Assembly: GCF_009730915.1 (NCBI RefSeq)
Contig: NC_052476.1
Location: 372,001 to 436,000 of the forward strand
From: Dioscorea cayenensis subsp. rotundata
Lineage: Eukaryota; Streptophyta; Magnoliopsida; Dioscoreales; Dioscoreaceae
Length of the DNA stretch: 64,000 nt
Reading direction: 5' to 3'
The first letter of the stretch is position 1, and every line of letters starts with the position of its first letter. Shown here piece after piece: positions 36,701 through 52,299 of the stretch. The notes under the pieces are model-generated. The model saw only the letters and a list, made by a program, of their open reading frames with translations. It ran no database searches and was not told the DNA's origin. The translations under genes were made by a program, and so were the position numbers.

Positions 36701-38768
36701 GGGTGACAAGTAAAGAAGTGGAAAGTATGGTAAACCCATAACATTAACAAACATTGACCAAAATGAATCTAATTTGGTGCATCTAAACAGCTCATCTAGT
36801 GATTGATTATGGTTAAAAAAGAGGTGATCTCCAACCAAAAGTACACTCCCGAAAGCTATGTCTAAAATGAAATACTTAGTCATTTCTAGCTGTTTTCATA
36901 AATTATAGATAGAAAATGAATCTAGGAAACAGTCAAACATATGCAAACTTTGCTTCCACTGAAAAAGTAATAGATAGAGCACACCTTTGCTTCAGACATT
37001 CTTCCCAGTACCAGAAAAGTAGAAGGGAGAAACCATCCTTTGTTTCAGGCAATTCATCCAAGGGATGTTGCAGCAGGGCTCTCAATTTCCGGTCAGGTAG
37101 TAACCTGACAATGGGGAAATGAAATAAATGTATGATTAAGCAAAAATGTGCCAAAGTTTCAGAAAGACTAGGCTGTTTTACAATAGCAACCAGTATAACT
37201 TCTAACCAAAGGCTGTTCTTGTAGGGCAACAATTACAATATAGGGCAGCAGATTTTTCTTCAGATAAATAACTATTACAAAGATAAAGCAGAATCCATAG
37301 TTATATTATATCAATACACCTATATGACAGAAAAAACCTTTAGACGGAAAGGGAGATCTAGAAATTGCAAAATGAACAGCATCAAATGTAATGAGAAATT
37401 CATGCGCTAAAACAGCTTAAGGGGAAAAAGGGACAATGCAAACCTCAATAAGAACAACTCTCTTAGAGCTTCAAAGCCAGTAAATGCATATCGTTTCCCA
37501 ACCTTTGATGTCACCATTGCTGCATTTGAGGGAAATCCCAATTCAGAATAAAAGGATAGCAAATATCAAATGCAACCATGTATTAATTATCAAAGAACAA
37601 ATATCAATCTAATGAATACCAAAAATTCCAATTATTGCTTGGCCATCAATGAAGAAGGTCAATCTAGATGATAAAACCTGTTAAACCTAAAGAAAAGATG
37701 TAGAAGCATGTAAAAGGTGGGCCATCTTCATCAATGGTGATATGCCATAAACAAAAATGATCATTCCTACTTCACATGACAATTTTGAAATCTAGAACCA
37801 TATTTTTATTTTCATAAATTGTTTTAGATTAACAAAAATAAAATAAAAAATTGACAAATTGTGAACGATTATGAACTAAAACACTTTTTGCACAGTGTCT
37901 ATAATGTACAACTGTTTTGTCTCGCCTTTGCCCATTAAAACAAAATAATATCCCAAGCTTTAACCATTTCCTCGTCTCATATACTCTTCTGAGATAAGCA
38001 CACAAACAAATAAAAGGTGAAAGCCAGCACCTTTGACATGCCCAAAAAAAAAGGGCATCTAAAAGGTTCAGAACAAATATCATTCACAAATTAGACAGAG
38101 TTCAACAAAAAATACTCACATAAGAGTGCATCCAGAGACCTCATGTTCGCAATGGGATTATCTTCCACAAGACAAGTGAAAGCCGAAACCTTATCCGCTG
38201 AAGTCCCCGACCTTGCAGTCACTTCCAGAAGCCTCATATCTCCCTTGTTCCTCCTTGACACATCATAATCCCTCGAATACTGCTCCATCAACCCCTCTGC
38301 AACCTCTCTCTTCTTGGCAACCAATGCCTTCAGCTCGTCAATCCCCAAGGCGGGAACTTTCCTCCTCCCTTCCTCCCCAAGAACCTTAATTTCAAGCTCA
38401 TCAGCGTCGATGTACCACTGCCCGGAAAGCAAGCTGGCCTTCATCAGCGGAAGCTTAGGCAAATCCTTCTTCTCTGAATTCGTAAACGGGCCGACATCTA
38501 AAGGATGGGGCTTAGGCTTCGGCCTTGGGATGTCATGATTTTCCTCGGATTTCTGATTGAGATCGGTGGATTTCTCAAGATTTTTCCCAGATTGTTGGGG
38601 CTTGATAGGACCGGACTTGCGGAAATCGGAGTCATCGAAACCAGAGCCGCCGAAGGTACCGTCGCCGGCGGCGAGACCAAGGGAGGACGCGAAAGATGCA
38701 ACATCGGATTTCAAAATGTCTACATCCTCGGGAGTTCGCTGGGGCTTCTTGGGCTTCGAGACCACCAT
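27062..38768 (-). CDS. SWA2: SWA2 / NOC1 / CEBPZ homologue, ribosome biogenesis factor
   Basis: Nucleolar pre-60S assembly factor (yeast Noc1/Mak21, human CEBPZ, Arabidopsis SLOW WALKER 2, needed for gametophyte cell-cycle progression). Sixteen exons: 38768-38120, 37519-37444, 37104-36985, 36460-36385, 35316-35248, 35065-34985, 34235-34164, 33446-33354, 31447-31277, 30822-30739, 30615-30472, 29924-29835, 29620-29538, 29457-29155, 28403-28166, 27697-27062. Frames join exactly to 994 residues; Arabidopsis SWA2 is about 1,040. The N-terminus is basic/Pro-rich, followed by helical repeats (LLALxNK, AYHLSCLL). The CBF/Mak21 domain covers about residues 500-720 (FNVGVQSLMLLYQIS, FSKRLLQ, QYACGCLFLL, YDPRHREPSYCNA). 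The last exon has long Asp/Glu tracts and a Lys-rich tail (KKARKLKKNKK), typical of nucleolar proteins. It shares a promoter region with RPSA. Confidence 0.95.
31882..33033 (+). mobile_element. Solo LTR (probably Ty3/Gypsy) in SWA2 intron 8
   Basis: A 1,152-bp block beginning TGATGAG and ending CACAACA, flanked by the exact 5-bp repeat AAGTA (31877-31881 and 33034-33038). A TATA box (TATAAAAGGAGC, about 32194) sits mid-element on the plus strand. The right part contains the CCTCGTGG...TTATATTACTTGTTTACG layout common at Gypsy LTR ends. Three imperfect copies of a CACCTAGGCGCTAC-type 14-mer lie at about 32097-32180. There is no coding region. It lies antisense to SWA2 and away from the splice sites. 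Confidence 0.72.
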
Positions 38769-39112
38769 TGTTTCCGGCCAGAAGAACAAGAGAAAGGAGG
38801 GGGTTTCCACTTTCCAGGGGGGAGAAGTGGTTAGGGTTTTAAGTAGGGTTTCGGATCGGGTACTCAATAGAAGAACCCGGATCCGAACTCTTATTGGGCC
38901 TCAGGCCGAAGAAATCTTCCTTATTGGGCCTATGAAACCACTGTTGTTATACATTATCGTCATTTTATGTAGTCATAGGGTATTTTGGTCTTTTAACAAG
39001 ATTCATTTTTAGGGTTTTCAAGCGAACTTAAGAACTCAATCCTGGGCGTTCTGTGAGCTCTTACCCAAACAAAGCGAATCCAAGCCCTAGAGGTCTAGTT
39101 TGAGCGGCAGCC
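38769..39112. promoter_or_regulatory. Shared head-to-head promoter of SWA2 and RPSA
   Basis: 344 bp separate the two ATGs. Telo-boxes (AAACCCTAA on the minus strand, TTAGGGTTTT on the plus) lie at 38831-38840 on the SWA2 side and 39009-39018 on the RPSA side. Two site II elements (ATTGGGCC) lie at 38893-38900 and 38933-38940. Telo-box plus site II is the established signature of plant ribosomal-protein and other growth-linked promoters, bound by TCP and telobox factors. No clear TATA box was seen for either gene. Confidence 0.75.
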
Positions 39113-41495
<2,383 letters not shown>

Positions 41496-42419
41496 CTAAA
41501 ATCACCTGGACGTGTCGTTTAGCAATTCTCAATGAAAACGGACCTCTTTTGCCCAACTTTTTCAGTTTTGAAAAAAAAATTTTTTTTTTTTTGGTCTTTG
41601 TACTTGAGTTGTAAACAATCTGACCATTTCTCTGGTAGTGTTAAGCATTTACTTTGGACTTAACCCTGAATGTGCCCACCTTGGGAAAGTTTATTTGATC
41701 AGAAGAAAAATGACTTGCATTTTGAGTTATTTATATCTCTACAGAGTGCAAGGTATAATCTTTGTTTTCATTGCTTAATATGTTTATTTGAGGTAATGTT
41801 CTCTGGTCAAACACGTTATTAATTTATGCTGATATGTCAATGATCATGATTATTTAAAAAAACAAACTAATACAAACATACACATGGCATATCAAGTCTT
41901 CTCCAATGGTGTTTCACACAAATTATATATATATATATATATATTTGTTCATAAACAAATACCAAAATTGAAATAAAATAATTTTAAAAAAAAAGGAACA
42001 AAAGAAAAGGTTGCCGGGAATAACAAAATCAACTAAGCATATGCTTATGATTAAATATTTACAGCATGACGATTTTTTAGTCATCATAAAATTTAAGAAA
42101 AAAAAAATCATGAAAGAAAAGAAAGAGCTCAGAAATTGACTATATACTAGAGTGGACTGAGAGAGGCAGCACCATGGCCAAATTCACTCTCACCCTGTTC
42201 AGGTTTGAGATGAGGATGATATCATACAAATGAAAGTCAGTGCCACATCTTCAGCTATCCATCCAGTTTCAACATCTCACCCACTCTCATTCATGGCTTT
42301 GGCTTTGGCTTTGGCTTTGGCTTTGGCTTTTTTTTCTACTGGGACTTCTTCCTTCTGTCAGTCCTGGAACTGAGGGTCAGCTCAATCAAAGATGAATGGA
42401 AAACGAACACATGCCGAAA
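41496..42419. other. 3' regions of RPSA and the SAC gene
   Basis: The RPSA 3' UTR probably reaches about 41760, including a T-rich tract at 41568-41592. A (TA)n run lies at 41924-41943. The last few hundred bases are the 3' UTR of the convergent SAC gene. No other gene was seen. Confidence 0.5.
42295..42330. repeat. (GGCTTT)6 hexamer repeat
   Basis: Six units (AAAGCC on the sense strand of the SAC gene) in the probable 3' UTR of that gene. Confidence 0.85.
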
Positions 42420-45400
42420 TCAATGACAAAGAGTCTCGCCATGAAGAACCCAATGCACAAAGCTATCAGAGAATTCACTACTAAGATTTTCAGAGTTCTC
42501 AGCAGCATCATATCCCATTTGTAAATCTGCTGTCTCTGATCCCTGAAATGATAATGGTTGGTTAAAGGATTTGTTAAACAAGTCCTGCAAATTCAAATGA
42601 TCGGCAGGCAGTCCTGTGTTTAATTGAAATTTACTAGTAGTAAAGAACTGAGACTTTTACCCTTACGCTAGATCCATGCTGACTGAGAGGCAGTGTGGCC
42701 TCAGGAGTTATCCCATTGATCACATTTTCTGTCGAGAGATTCTCGGTTGGAGAATTGACAACTGTGAACCTGAGAATGTCAAGAATGAAAGAAGAATTGT
42801 AAGATTTCATTATATGTAGCAAAAACTATCAGATAAAAGTAGTTCTTGATGGAATTCTTGCAGCTGAATAAAAAAGACAAGCCTTTCATACATTTCTTCC
42901 TCACAAGAGTTCCCAGAAGATGAAAGCCAGTCAAGATCAAGAAAATTCGAGCAGGTTGATGCATCACCATGCTCAGTAAAGGCACTGTGATCACTATCTG
43001 CAAAAAGTTGCTTCCGAGGCATAGTTGGAGTATACCTGCATCACAAAACCAAGAGATCAGGTCTTAGGCAAATTCTATCATGTGGAGAGCCAGGGGAAGA
43101 CTAAACGAGGCATGTTTATCATTATTACTTCTGACGCAACCAAATAATGCAAAATCAGTGTCAAGCAAGCAATACATTATGCAAAAATCGGGAGAAAACA
43201 ACCACAAAGTATCATTTACACTTGCTATTTTTCAATGCAGACCAAATATATTATCTGGATTCAATTCAACTCAAAAGCTAGGACGAGAGACCAAGCCTCT
43301 ATACTCATATCTATATTCTCCCAAATTACGATGAGGGACTAGTGATTACTCTAATACGCCCCTTGATATCTGGACTCAATCAACCAAAAAACTTAAGTTA
43401 ATAGGATGAGAAAGCCAAAATTACATATTCAAATCCATATTTTACAAAACCAACCAATGTGGGACTATTAGTTGCTCTGATATTAGAGTAATTACAAGCT
43501 CTGAAATGAATGTGATCCAATACACTACAAAGCAAGGAAACTAACCTGGCAAGTGATATATCACTTTCAGAGGTCGAAATCTCTGGTGTAGACTCAGATA
43601 GACCTTTGGCATTTGATTGACGCACTCTATCAGAAAGTGATGAGTTAGGAAGTTTCCTCTGTCCACCATTACAAGCAGACACAGGTGTATTGCTTTCGCA
43701 AAGAATGTTTCCATCTGATAGTGATCTTTTGATGATTGATCTATCAAGCAAAGGGCAAGTTTTAAAGAAACCATATAGTCATTGCAATGGGAAGGATTGT
43801 TCCTCAAGGATGTTCCATGAATTCCTTCAAAAAATGCCAGTATGAATGGGATTGAGACAGAAAATGGACTTGGTGAGGATAAAGATCAATACTATAGACG
43901 AAGATGGGCTATTGAGGTGAGGTACTTCTCCCATTATTAAAGATGCTACTTACCGATTTTCAAAGCCATTCAGCTTTGATTAAAAACAATATCTGAACCA
44001 CAAAACTTCAATTTAGACCTTTACCCTCACAAATAAAACCACATATGCAGAGTTTGAAATCTTCACTGGCTTTCCTCACACAGGAAACATGATACAGGAG
44101 ATAAGACTTAGAAACATGGCGGTTGCATCAATATTCATACCTTGCATTCTCATCAGAAAAAGCATTGTCGCGTCTCCCAACATTGAAATACTGATCAGAG
44201 TCCAGTTCCCAAAGTGCAGGTTTATCTTGTTGAGGTTGGAAATGCCCCAAAAACCTGCATTATTAGAAAGCCAATTTTGTTAAAAAACAATTAGGAGATT
44301 AAAACTAAAAAAGCCACTGAGGGCAATAGGCGCACTAAGAGCCAGCTAGCACAGGAAGGCAAACAGATGGAAACATACACATTTATTGCATCTTGTTTCT
44401 CAGCATCCATGTAAGCATTGCTGTAATAACGTTGAAGTGTCCTGAAGAACTCCTGAGACTGGGTTGCAGCTTTCCATTGGCCTCTTCTCTCAGAGAATAT
44501 CTGCATAGGTCAATTCAACAGCTAATTGATATAACCAGATAAGCTATGAAGCAGTTACTCCAAAAAAAATGAACAAGATAGATGTCTAGTGAAGAAAATG
44601 ACAGCCACCTGAAAAGCAAACTAATTTGTGGAATCAGTTACTTGTGAAGTCTTAAGCAAGCTAAAGCTATTGGAAAAAACATTAAAATTTAATAATTAAG
44701 AACAAAGTCTGAAGAATGTGTCCATTAAGGATGTTAGCAAATAGTTATCAAATAAAATCAAGAGGTGCAATCAAATTATAGAAATCCATAAGAACATCAA
44801 AAGTGAAATGATTGTGAACATGGCAGCCTACTACAAAGCAAAAATTCACCGCAAACCAAATATATTATTCGAGTCTAATGCAACCCAAAAACTTAAGCTG
44901 ATAGGAAGGGGGAGATCCAAGCTTTTATATGCAAATCCATGTTTACTAAAATTAACCTTATTGGACTATTACTTGCTCTGATAACCACAAGTAAACTAGG
45001 AGCTTAAAAAATCCCTGCCATACCTTGTTGTGAGCAGCAGAACCACCATATTGATGAGCAAGTGTGTCACCCATCGTCTCATAAAAGCTCATCAAATCAT
45101 CAGCCAAAGGCGCATCTAGATCAATTCTGGGGGCATCTATAAAACCTAGGGCATGAAGCTGATGTCCAAGGGCAGCTAGTCCATAGGCATATTGAGCTAC
45201 ATTGGTACGATCCAAGCAATCAATGCAATTAGTTCTTAAAACACCTTTCTGAAACTTGGGGGGTTTAACCAAAGGCATGTCATTATCTTCTGTTTTATCT
45301 ACTGAGGAATTGTTCTCCAAACCATCTTCTCGTGAACCATTTGAAGAGCCATCGCCATCAGTTGTATTGTGGCAGCTCTGTTCATTGGGTGAGCCAATGG

Positions 45401-48400
45401 CATTGTCTTTTCTGAAACATAAGTAGCAACCATTTTCAAAATAAGCCACTCTGCCACACCAAGTTAAATTAGAAAGTTCAACAACATAAAGAAAAACAGA
45501 CATTTATTTAGATCATATATGGACAAATTCTCAATGCAGAAGAGAAATTCAGATTATGTTCTATCAAATCAAATTAAGTCAGAAATTGCAAACAATGAAA
45601 TTGCGCAACTTAGAAATAATATAAAAACATAATTCTAAATTTTATTTTAGAAATTAAGCAACAGAATATTTTATGTAGAAACTAATAGACATTTTGTAGC
45701 ATTAGTGACACAGAATGACAACAAGTGCAGAAAAAATGACGCTCTGTTACATACAAGACAACGTTATGCCAGGTCTAAAGCAAGTCAATCACACCCGGGA
45801 GTTACTTGGTTGGGTCTATCACAGATGTTAATTTAATACTTAAATATACATCCATACTTGGTAACTTTAGACCTAAAGAATCCCATCATATCCTAGTGAT
45901 CAATGACCAACTATAAAACATAGCCAGCATAATTCCATACTGTGAATCACAAAATCAACCTCAAGAGTAAAGAAAGAATAATAATCTCATATTAGATTGA
46001 AAGCTAAGGCTTGATCATCATATATTTGATGTTCACAAGATTTTTTATCATTTAAAAATAAAATTCCTGTTATTCAAAAATCACAATCCCTGAAAACACC
46101 ACTCAATCCTTGGCCTAAGGATTCTAATCAGATATACTAAACCAAAAATATAGCTTGACAAAAAAAAAGGAGTATGACAAGCTGAGTATACCTTAAAGGC
46201 ATAATACACCAAAAGGAATTTGCCACCAAACCATTTTTGAATTAAAACCAGAACCTTATCAGTATATTTGACATCCATAATATTTCATTTCTCACACTAC
46301 CATTTTTCTTTGTCAGAGGATTCATAATCCTTAACCGCATATGGCTGCACCTCAGACTAATGATTCAAGTAACAACATAACAATCACTGGTTATGGTTCC
46401 TAAATATGTGAGGATTACAAGTCATCATGCATTAGTTCATTGCATACAACCTTATAAATCTTCACAAGATTAACAATAGTGAACCACCTAGGTGAAAAGT
46501 TACTAAATATCACATCATATGCATTTAGAAGATAAGTAACCAAAAAGAAGAAATAAGAAGAAAATGAACTATTTTTGACTGCAAACAAACATTTGAATGC
46601 AGCATATGGCCATGTCATTGTGATTATACAAAACTTTATGTAAAGAATCCCAAAAACACTTCATCAACCTAATAATACAAAAAAGTTGGTAATAGTGAAA
46701 TATAATATCCAGTCAATATTATTAACAGAAAAGTAGCCTTCAACTTTAAACAAAAATAATAGTAACAATAACAGGCATCACATTCAAATGCATGACATAA
46801 AATGTGGACGACGGAAACATGCTGTAAAACATGAGTGGAAAAACAACCAAAATAATAAATAAGGGCATTGCATTAGTCACTCACAAAAGGACAGGACACT
46901 TCAGGTCACCATCAAGCTGTAGAGCCGGAGTCACTTGACAATACAAAAAGCCCGTTAGATTCAAGGCATAAGCAGCCACTTTTCCCAATAAGGAAAGAAC
47001 ATTTGCTGCTTTACTGGAAAAAATAACATCTTCAAGTTAGAATTTAGTTTGACAAAAGTAATACAGATAATGTCCTACAACTGAGAAGGGATTGAAATAA
47101 CAGAACACTTTCAAATTACCTCCGAGAATGTTTATGAAGATCCCAATGTAAAAATCTCAAACGATTTTCCTCTGATAAATCTCTATTAATGGTATCAATT
47201 GCATTAGCAAATTCAACACGGAGAATCGATTCTCGAGGTTTCTTTTCACGTGTCTAAATACAAGAGAAGAAATTACCGTTAAATGAACCACTCAAACACG
47301 TGAAGTTATATGAACTATTTCAACAAAGAAAGAAGAAAACAGCTTGTCCCCACAATTAACTTAAAGTTCAAGCTATAAAAGATATAAAAGGATCAAGCAC
47401 AACAAGCTTCTCGACAAAGACTAACCTTGATCAAGTTCAAAATTATAATTGGGTTGCCATATCTCTTTGCAAGATTCTCAAAGTGAAGGCGAGTAGCTTC
47501 GTAGTTGTCATCCTTCTTCTGCACTGAAGTGAAGAAAACTGTCAATGAAAACCTAAAATTCTAGGTTTACAGGAGATGGTAATATGAGAAGTATAGAACT
47601 TACAAACTATATCAGGCTTAAGATTCAAGCGGGATGTTTCCTGAGACCAGAAAAGGGGTATAGAGCCCCTGTTCTGTACAACTGAAGTTATTTGTGTAGG
47701 AACTTCTTCAGGAATGTCTTCAAACACAATCTGCTCAGTCTCAACATCATTAGCTACTCGACCTTTCTCATTAACGCCCCGCTTTAGATATCTGGCGTAG
47801 AAATGTAGAGACAAATCAGAATATACCAGTTCAACTCAAATTTAAATGTTGTCAGTTGGAATAAAGCAATTGTTGAATCTTGAATTGCCTGCAGCATTAA
47901 TACCTGGTGCCAGCATAGTGGCGAGAACGCCTGGCAATGAGAGTCAGCCGAAAATTCTTTCCAGAGATAGAAAGTTTGGCCTAGATTTGCATGGAAAAGG
48001 GAATGAATAAATAATATAATCTAACAAACTTACTGAACTATCTAGAAGTAATATATCAAGAGGTAGATATGTAATATCTATCATTTTCGTCATTAAAGAA
48101 TATCTGTGGAGCCCTGCTCCAGGGAACAAAAAAGAAAACAAGAAGCAACATTTCAGAAACAAAAAATTGGTGCAATCAGATATTTACATCATCAAGTTTG
48201 TGCACTACTAAACGCCATTCCGAGTTGGATGACCTTATGCTAATTGCCATTTAAAAATCAGATGCCGACAAATTTTCTCAAAATATCCACCTACATTCCT
48301 CAAAGAGCATATGAAAAAGAGTTCTCAACCAAAAGAAAAATTCCAATCAGAATTTGCAGAGGAAAATTCAAAGCGCTAATAAAATGTTAAAAAAAGAATA

Positions 48401-50640
48401 CTTCATCAGCTAAAAAACAGGCACCTGTTTAAAGAACCCATAGACCAAGGCGACCGTCCATAAGGTATTCTTGAGATTATTCCGAATTCCACGTGTCAAG
48501 AACTCATTCCAAACAAACATGGTTTCATACAGAACCTGTCCTGTTTCACCATAACATAAATTCTTTTGGAGGCTACGCATGACATGGTATGAATAGCTGA
48601 AGAAGAAGTCCTTCGTCAAATCCACATTGCATAGGAGTTTCTTGTATCTACATCATCAATCAAACTAAAATGTATGAATGCCTTTACAAAATCAGTAAAA
48701 AAAGTAAAAGAATGGCAATTCAGTAGTGTAAAAGTACAAATTGAGCTTATTAGCTTACAATAATGCATTGAGCAAGCATTTTACAATACAGCAAAACCCT
48801 CAAAGATAATCACAGTATGCTAGGACTTAGATGCTTGACCCAACATTTTTCATAACAGAGACTCAGCAGAACAATTAAAAAAATAATAATAATAAAAATA
48901 AATAAATCTTAGTACATATTTGATTGACATTAAGAATATATCATCAATCACAAGCACAAATCAACTGGTAGTCCAATCGGACTGAAACATTTCTAGGGCA
49001 AAGAAGATCATTCATATCTGGGATCACAGCTTTCCCAATATTATTTTATACACAAAAAAGTTCAGAAGTTGTAATAGTCATCAAATAAGACCAGATATAG
49101 TAAAATAAATGGTAAAAATAAAAGTTTGCCATCACACAGGTAATAAAATAACTACTGTTTCTGCAAAAATTTCTGTCAGTGTTACACTTTCATTTACAAT
49201 TAAAAAAAGAAGACCTGTTCTCATTCTTAGTATTGATAATATTGGACTGCACTGAAGGATTTGGAAGGGCTATCATTTCACTCTTGGTGACAGCATACAC
49301 AGTATGGCCACATATGGCACCAATTTGTCTTCTCTTTGTGATTAGTAACATGTAATAAGGCCCAAGGAACTTGATAAACCCTGCAAAAGGAAAACCATAA
49401 ACAAGAAGATCCATATTCCAATTTTGTCAAGATAACAGACCATATGACAGCAGTTACAGCACTAATGTTTCACTTACCAACAATTCCATAGCAATTGGTA
49501 ACAAACTTCAATCCTCCAGTAGACTTGTTTCCTTCATGAATTCTCTTCAAAAGTTCGAAGCATTCACTTTCCGAGTAAGTGGTGGAGTCCTCCTGAATGT
49601 TGAGCTCTGAAGGTTCTAACCTGTCAATCTTCAAAACTCTCCAGAAAGTCCCACTCTTATCTCTTCCAATCATATAAAAGTTCTGCAACATAAAGTAACA
49701 ACATATCAATATTTACCCTTCCATTTAAACAGAAGGCTGATTAAACAGCAAATAGAATGTACAACAAAACATTGTTTGCATCAATGTTCCTCGGAGGATC
49801 AAAACAAAATGATGTTGTGGCTTCTACGCTTATCACTTGCGACAAATCAAAGGTCAACTTGCGTACTTCCACAGTTCCCCCACAAAAAAAAAAGCACTTT
49901 CATAGAACAAACTCTGCCCCAATCATGCAGTGATCACAAATACATGGGGAAAAAGATAAAAGACAAAGTACGACAAAAATTTAGACCCAAAAGAAAAATG
50001 TCAATATACACTACGGGATTTCAACCCAACCTTTTTAAAGCAAAAACATAATGAATGTGAAACCTTAAAAATATTCAAAAGAAAGAAAAAAAATCAAGAA
50101 TTGAAGATTGATCACAATGAGATGATAATAGTAGAGAACCAATGCATGTATTTAAGCAAGCCAAGCAGGTAAATGCACTTCTAACACAAGAACTGTTTAC
50201 AGGCCTTACACGAACCATTTAAATGCCATTGTAAACAATCACAAACCGGATCTCAAAAACCAGTGAGCCAGGACAGTGCTCATATGCCATGCTTTGGAGT
50301 TCCAGTAATTTAAAAAACAACTAAGTAGAAATACAACCATTCAGAATGAGCTTCAGATTAAAAGCACAACAAAGATGAAGATCTCTTCAAGTAAATGCAA
50401 TCAAAAAAAAAATTGACAATGGATATGATGCTGGCAAAACAGTAAACGTATAGTGAGTTAAAAAACTTCTCTTTCATAGCAAAAAAAGAGATCTTTACTA
50501 ACAAAATTAGGTCTTTTCAAAACAACAACAGCAACAGCAACAGCAACAATAACAAAAGCCCCGTCTTTTCTTTTTTTCCAATAAACACAGATGAAAAGAG
50601 CGACCAGCATCAAATATCCTTCAAAAACATTCAAATTCCC

Positions 50641-50672
<32 letters not shown>

Positions 50673-50931
50673 AAAAAAGATTTTGAACACTTGCTAAATT
50701 AAAACATTTAGACCAAAAACTAGAAACTCAGACATGTTAGGGCATCACCAAAATTCAGCCCTAAAAACGAACACCAGACCATTCATTCAAATGAAACACC
50801 CAAAATAAAAAAAAATAAAAAAGAAGGCCTTGACTCACAGATCGCGTCTCATAGAGCCTAAACTTCTGGAGATACTGGCACTGCAGATCTGGCAGGCCAT
50901 CATTCCTCGCTTCCGGCACCATCGTCTCCAT
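42420..50931 (-). CDS. SAC-domain phosphoinositide phosphatase (plant SAC1-5 group)
   Basis: Membrane-lipid phosphatase; the Arabidopsis SAC1-5 group acts on PI(3,5)P2 at the vacuole/endomembranes (FIG4-related). Sixteen exons: 50931-50839, 49682-49478, 49380-49215, 48647-48425, 47980-47904, 47791-47604, 47523-47426, 47253-47120, 47013-46885, 45411-45024, 44500-44379, 44254-44141, 43740-43546, 43035-42883, 42769-42667, 42542-42420. These give 836 residues in one frame, the usual size for SAC2-5. The SAC domain includes [34 protein letters not shown] and the catalytic CX5R loop [15 protein letters not shown] (Cys469, Arg475). Conserved C-terminal blocks follow ([30 protein letters not shown], and an FSDSFVHWV end). 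The exon 14 donor appears to be GC, not GT. Exon 15 could alternatively end at 42661. Confidence 0.93.
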
Positions 50932-51240
50932 CGCCGCGTGCCGAATCCCGAGCCGCCGGCCCGGGTCAAGATCAGCTGAGCATCCAAGAGAAACACCAAA
51001 TGGATCACCACACAGACGACCACCACACCACCACCAAACTCCCCCTCGGTTGCTTCAAATACAGCATCTCCTTCAAAAACCACTCCACCGCTCTCTCTCT
51101 CTCCCCTTCTAAAACCGCTCACCTCCCCCTGATTCCCCAGTTTCCATAAACGACGAAAACAAACCAGATCTCTAATCCTCACGCAAGATCCCACCGAAAA
51201 AGCCCCGAATTTGATCAGAATCGGATCAAGAATAGAAGGA
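50932..51240 (-). promoter_or_regulatory. 5' UTR/core promoter of the SAC gene
   Basis: GC-richer than the surroundings, with a CT-repeat on the plus strand at about 51090-51106 (GA-rich in transcript sense) and no in-frame ATG ahead of 50931. Confidence 0.4.
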
Positions 51241-51375
51241 AATAATGAATTTTCTCTCCTTTTTGGTAAATTTGGATGAATTTTTTTGGGCGAGAGAAGC
51301 CAAAGCCACAGACAACACCGTTTCTGCGAGACGCCTCAATCCACAAAAACCCCCGGGCGGACAAAAAAATCACAC

Positions 51376-51414
<39 letters not shown>

Positions 51415-51836
51415 TTCAAAAAATAAATAAATTTCCGGAACTTCTACTACCTTACCTTTGTGACCCATCCATCATTGTTTTTTTTTTTCTTTAATTCCAT
51501 TTTTTTCCTTTTTTTCCCTTTTTTTAATAATTAACTAGTAAATAAAATCCACTACCAGCCAAATATTAGTCTGTCTCAATATATAATCTTTATTTTATTT
51601 AACAAAATATAGAAAAACCCAACTAAAAAAACCTTTGCATTGTCTATTCTTATTTGTATTTAGAAATAAATATAGATTTATTGTTAATTTAAGTTTTAAG
51701 AACAAAAAAATTTTGATAAAAAATAGTCCAATTTTTAAGAAATTTTTTACAATAAACTTCTATGTATTACAGGGATACGCAAACAAAAGGTCATTAGAAG
51801 AATTAACCAAAATTATTAGTAACTTAAAAAATGAGT

Positions 51837-51840
<4 letters not shown>
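51241..51840. other. AT-rich intergenic DNA with (TA)n
   Basis: No gene seen. A (TA)n run lies at about 51380-51408 and T-rich tracts at 51478-51525. Confidence 0.5.
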
Positions 51841-51874
<34 letters not shown>

Positions 51875-52297
51875 CGGCATCATCTCCAAACGTTTGTATT
51901 GATCCATTAGATTCTCATCCAACGGTCATCTACAAAAAAAATTTTATAAGTCTGAATCGTCTAATTTGATTTTTAGTAACACCCTCCAAAGAAAATTATA
52001 AAATCAATCCAAAAATCTCTCACCCTTTTTATCACCTAGTATATTTTGTTTTTAACTGTCGCTATCTTTATTGTATTCTTTTTTTCATCCCATTTATTTA
52101 CTAGTCTCTCACTCTGCTATTATTTATAAGTATAGTGTAATTGTATAACAAATGGAAAATTTTCAAACAATATGTTATGATGATGAAGACCATTAAATTA
52201 CATCCAACAGTTGAAAGCAAGCATTTGTAGACTTTGAATATATGAACTTGCACAGATGATGCACACTATATAAATACATATATATATATATATATAA
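51841..52297. mobile_element. MITE-like element embedded in (TA)n (Micron-type layout)
   Basis: A non-coding core of about 380 bp sits between a long (TA)n run (51841-51872) and a second TA run (about 52268-52297). The core has a short terminal inverted repeat: GCATCATCT near the left end (about 51876) and AGATGATGC near the right (about 52255). CATCCAACGG-type motifs occur inside both halves. Micron-like MITEs are known to sit within TA microsatellites. Without a second copy this stays tentative. Confidence 0.35.
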
Positions 52298-52299
52298 TT

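Noticed and set aside
51276-51494. Open frame with Tyr-Ile repeats (also seen at 57385-57654 and 58584-58817)
   Set aside because: These are translations of (TA)n microsatellites.
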